From Candidatus Omnitrophota bacterium (GTDB taxonomy: Bacteria; NPL-UPA2; BS750m-G34): a stretch of DNA of 5,465 nucleotides. Each line of letters begins with the position of its first letter. The first letter of the stretch is position 1. Below are positions 5,405-5,465 of this stretch, one piece after another. The notes beneath the pieces are model-generated. The model worked only from the letters and a program-made list of their open reading frames with translations, was not told where the DNA came from and ran no database searches. A program made the position numbers and the translations under genes. The stretch is taken from contig DAOWKF010000128.1 of the NCBI GenBank assembly GCA_030640045.1, forward strand, positions 1 to 5,465, written 5' to 3'.

Positions 5405-5465
5405 GAAAATTTTGAAATCAATGTCCGCCGTGCTACCCAAAAGACAGCGAGGCTCGCCCAAAACA
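5401..5465 (-). CDS. Possible 3' end of an upstream gene (unresolved fragment)
   Basis: The last 65 bases are more GC-rich than the adjoining leader, which suggests the end of a coding region. One minus-strand frame is open from the edge to a TGA at 5401-5403 and reads FWASLAVFWVARRTLISKFS, a hydrophobic, arginine-containing tail such as might close a membrane or membrane-associated protein. A second minus-strand frame is also open, ending in TAA at 5396-5398, and a plus-strand frame from an ATG at 5421 is open to the edge, so the assignment is tentative. No family can be named. If real, its stop overlaps the candidate -35 of the LPS operon. Confidence 0.22.
   Translation of the reverse strand, partial: FWASLAVFWVARRTLISKFS

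Noticed and set aside
5442..5460. Terminator-like hairpin (GCGA-GCC-TCGC followed by TGTCTTTT on the minus strand)
   Set aside because: The stem is only four base pairs with a three-base loop, and the T-run is short and displaced. Too weak to call.
5421..5465. Divergent plus-strand gene starting at the ATG at 5421 (MSAVLPKRQRGSPKT)
   Set aside because: No Shine-Dalgarno sequence, only 15 codons visible, and competing open frames on the other strand. It cannot be supported.

Overview
The window reads as a stretch of chromosome from a Gram-negative (diderm) bacterium that makes lipopolysaccharide (LPS). Every supported gene lies on the minus strand, so the locus is read from right to left. The genes form a tightly packed, operon-like LPS core cluster. 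In transcription order it holds an O-antigen ligase/polymerase-family membrane protein, a family 9 (heptosyl-type) glycosyltransferase, kdsB, a stand-alone heptose-7-phosphate kinase (hldE1/rfaE1), gmhB and kdsA. A 5'-end fragment of an amino-acid-permease-like (APC) transporter runs off the left edge. Moderate GC, dense overlaps and stand-alone versions of enzymes that are fused in E. coli point away from enterobacteria. They suggest a deep-branching or uncultivated diderm lineage such as Omnitrophota, Nitrospirota or Desulfobacterota. That taxonomic guess is inference only.

Layout by transcription. At the right edge (5342-5465) there is a short AT-rich leader with a plausible sigma70-type promoter, and possibly the 3' end of another gene that cannot be settled from 60 bases. 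The ligase-family gene (4160-5341) overlaps the GT9 gene (3153-4163) by 4 nt (ATGA). The GT9 gene is joined to kdsB (2416-3135) through a six-codon mini-ORF that carries the good ribosome binding site the kdsB start itself lacks. kdsB overlaps hldE1 (1428-2423) by 8 nt. hldE1 overlaps gmhB (908-1450) by 23 nt. Eight bases separate gmhB from kdsA (75-899), and the permease frame appears to start inside the last codons of kdsA. No intrinsic terminator was seen between any of these genes.

How the genes work together. KdsA makes Kdo-8-phosphate and KdsB activates Kdo as CMP-Kdo, the donor for the inner core. HldE1 phosphorylates heptose-7-phosphate to the 1,7-bisphosphate, and GmhB removes the 7-phosphate on the way to ADP-heptose. 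The GT9 enzyme probably transfers heptose (or a related sugar) to the core. The ligase-family protein acts at the periplasmic face on undecaprenol-linked glycan. The partners KdsD, KdsC, GmhA, the HldE2 nucleotidyltransferase, HldD and WaaA are not in the window.

I see no phage, insertion sequence, CRISPR array, RNA gene or new defence-like system. The observations most worth checking are the mini-ORF ahead of kdsB, a perfect extended -10 element that would give a leaderless kdsA transcript, and the permease fragment at the left edge.
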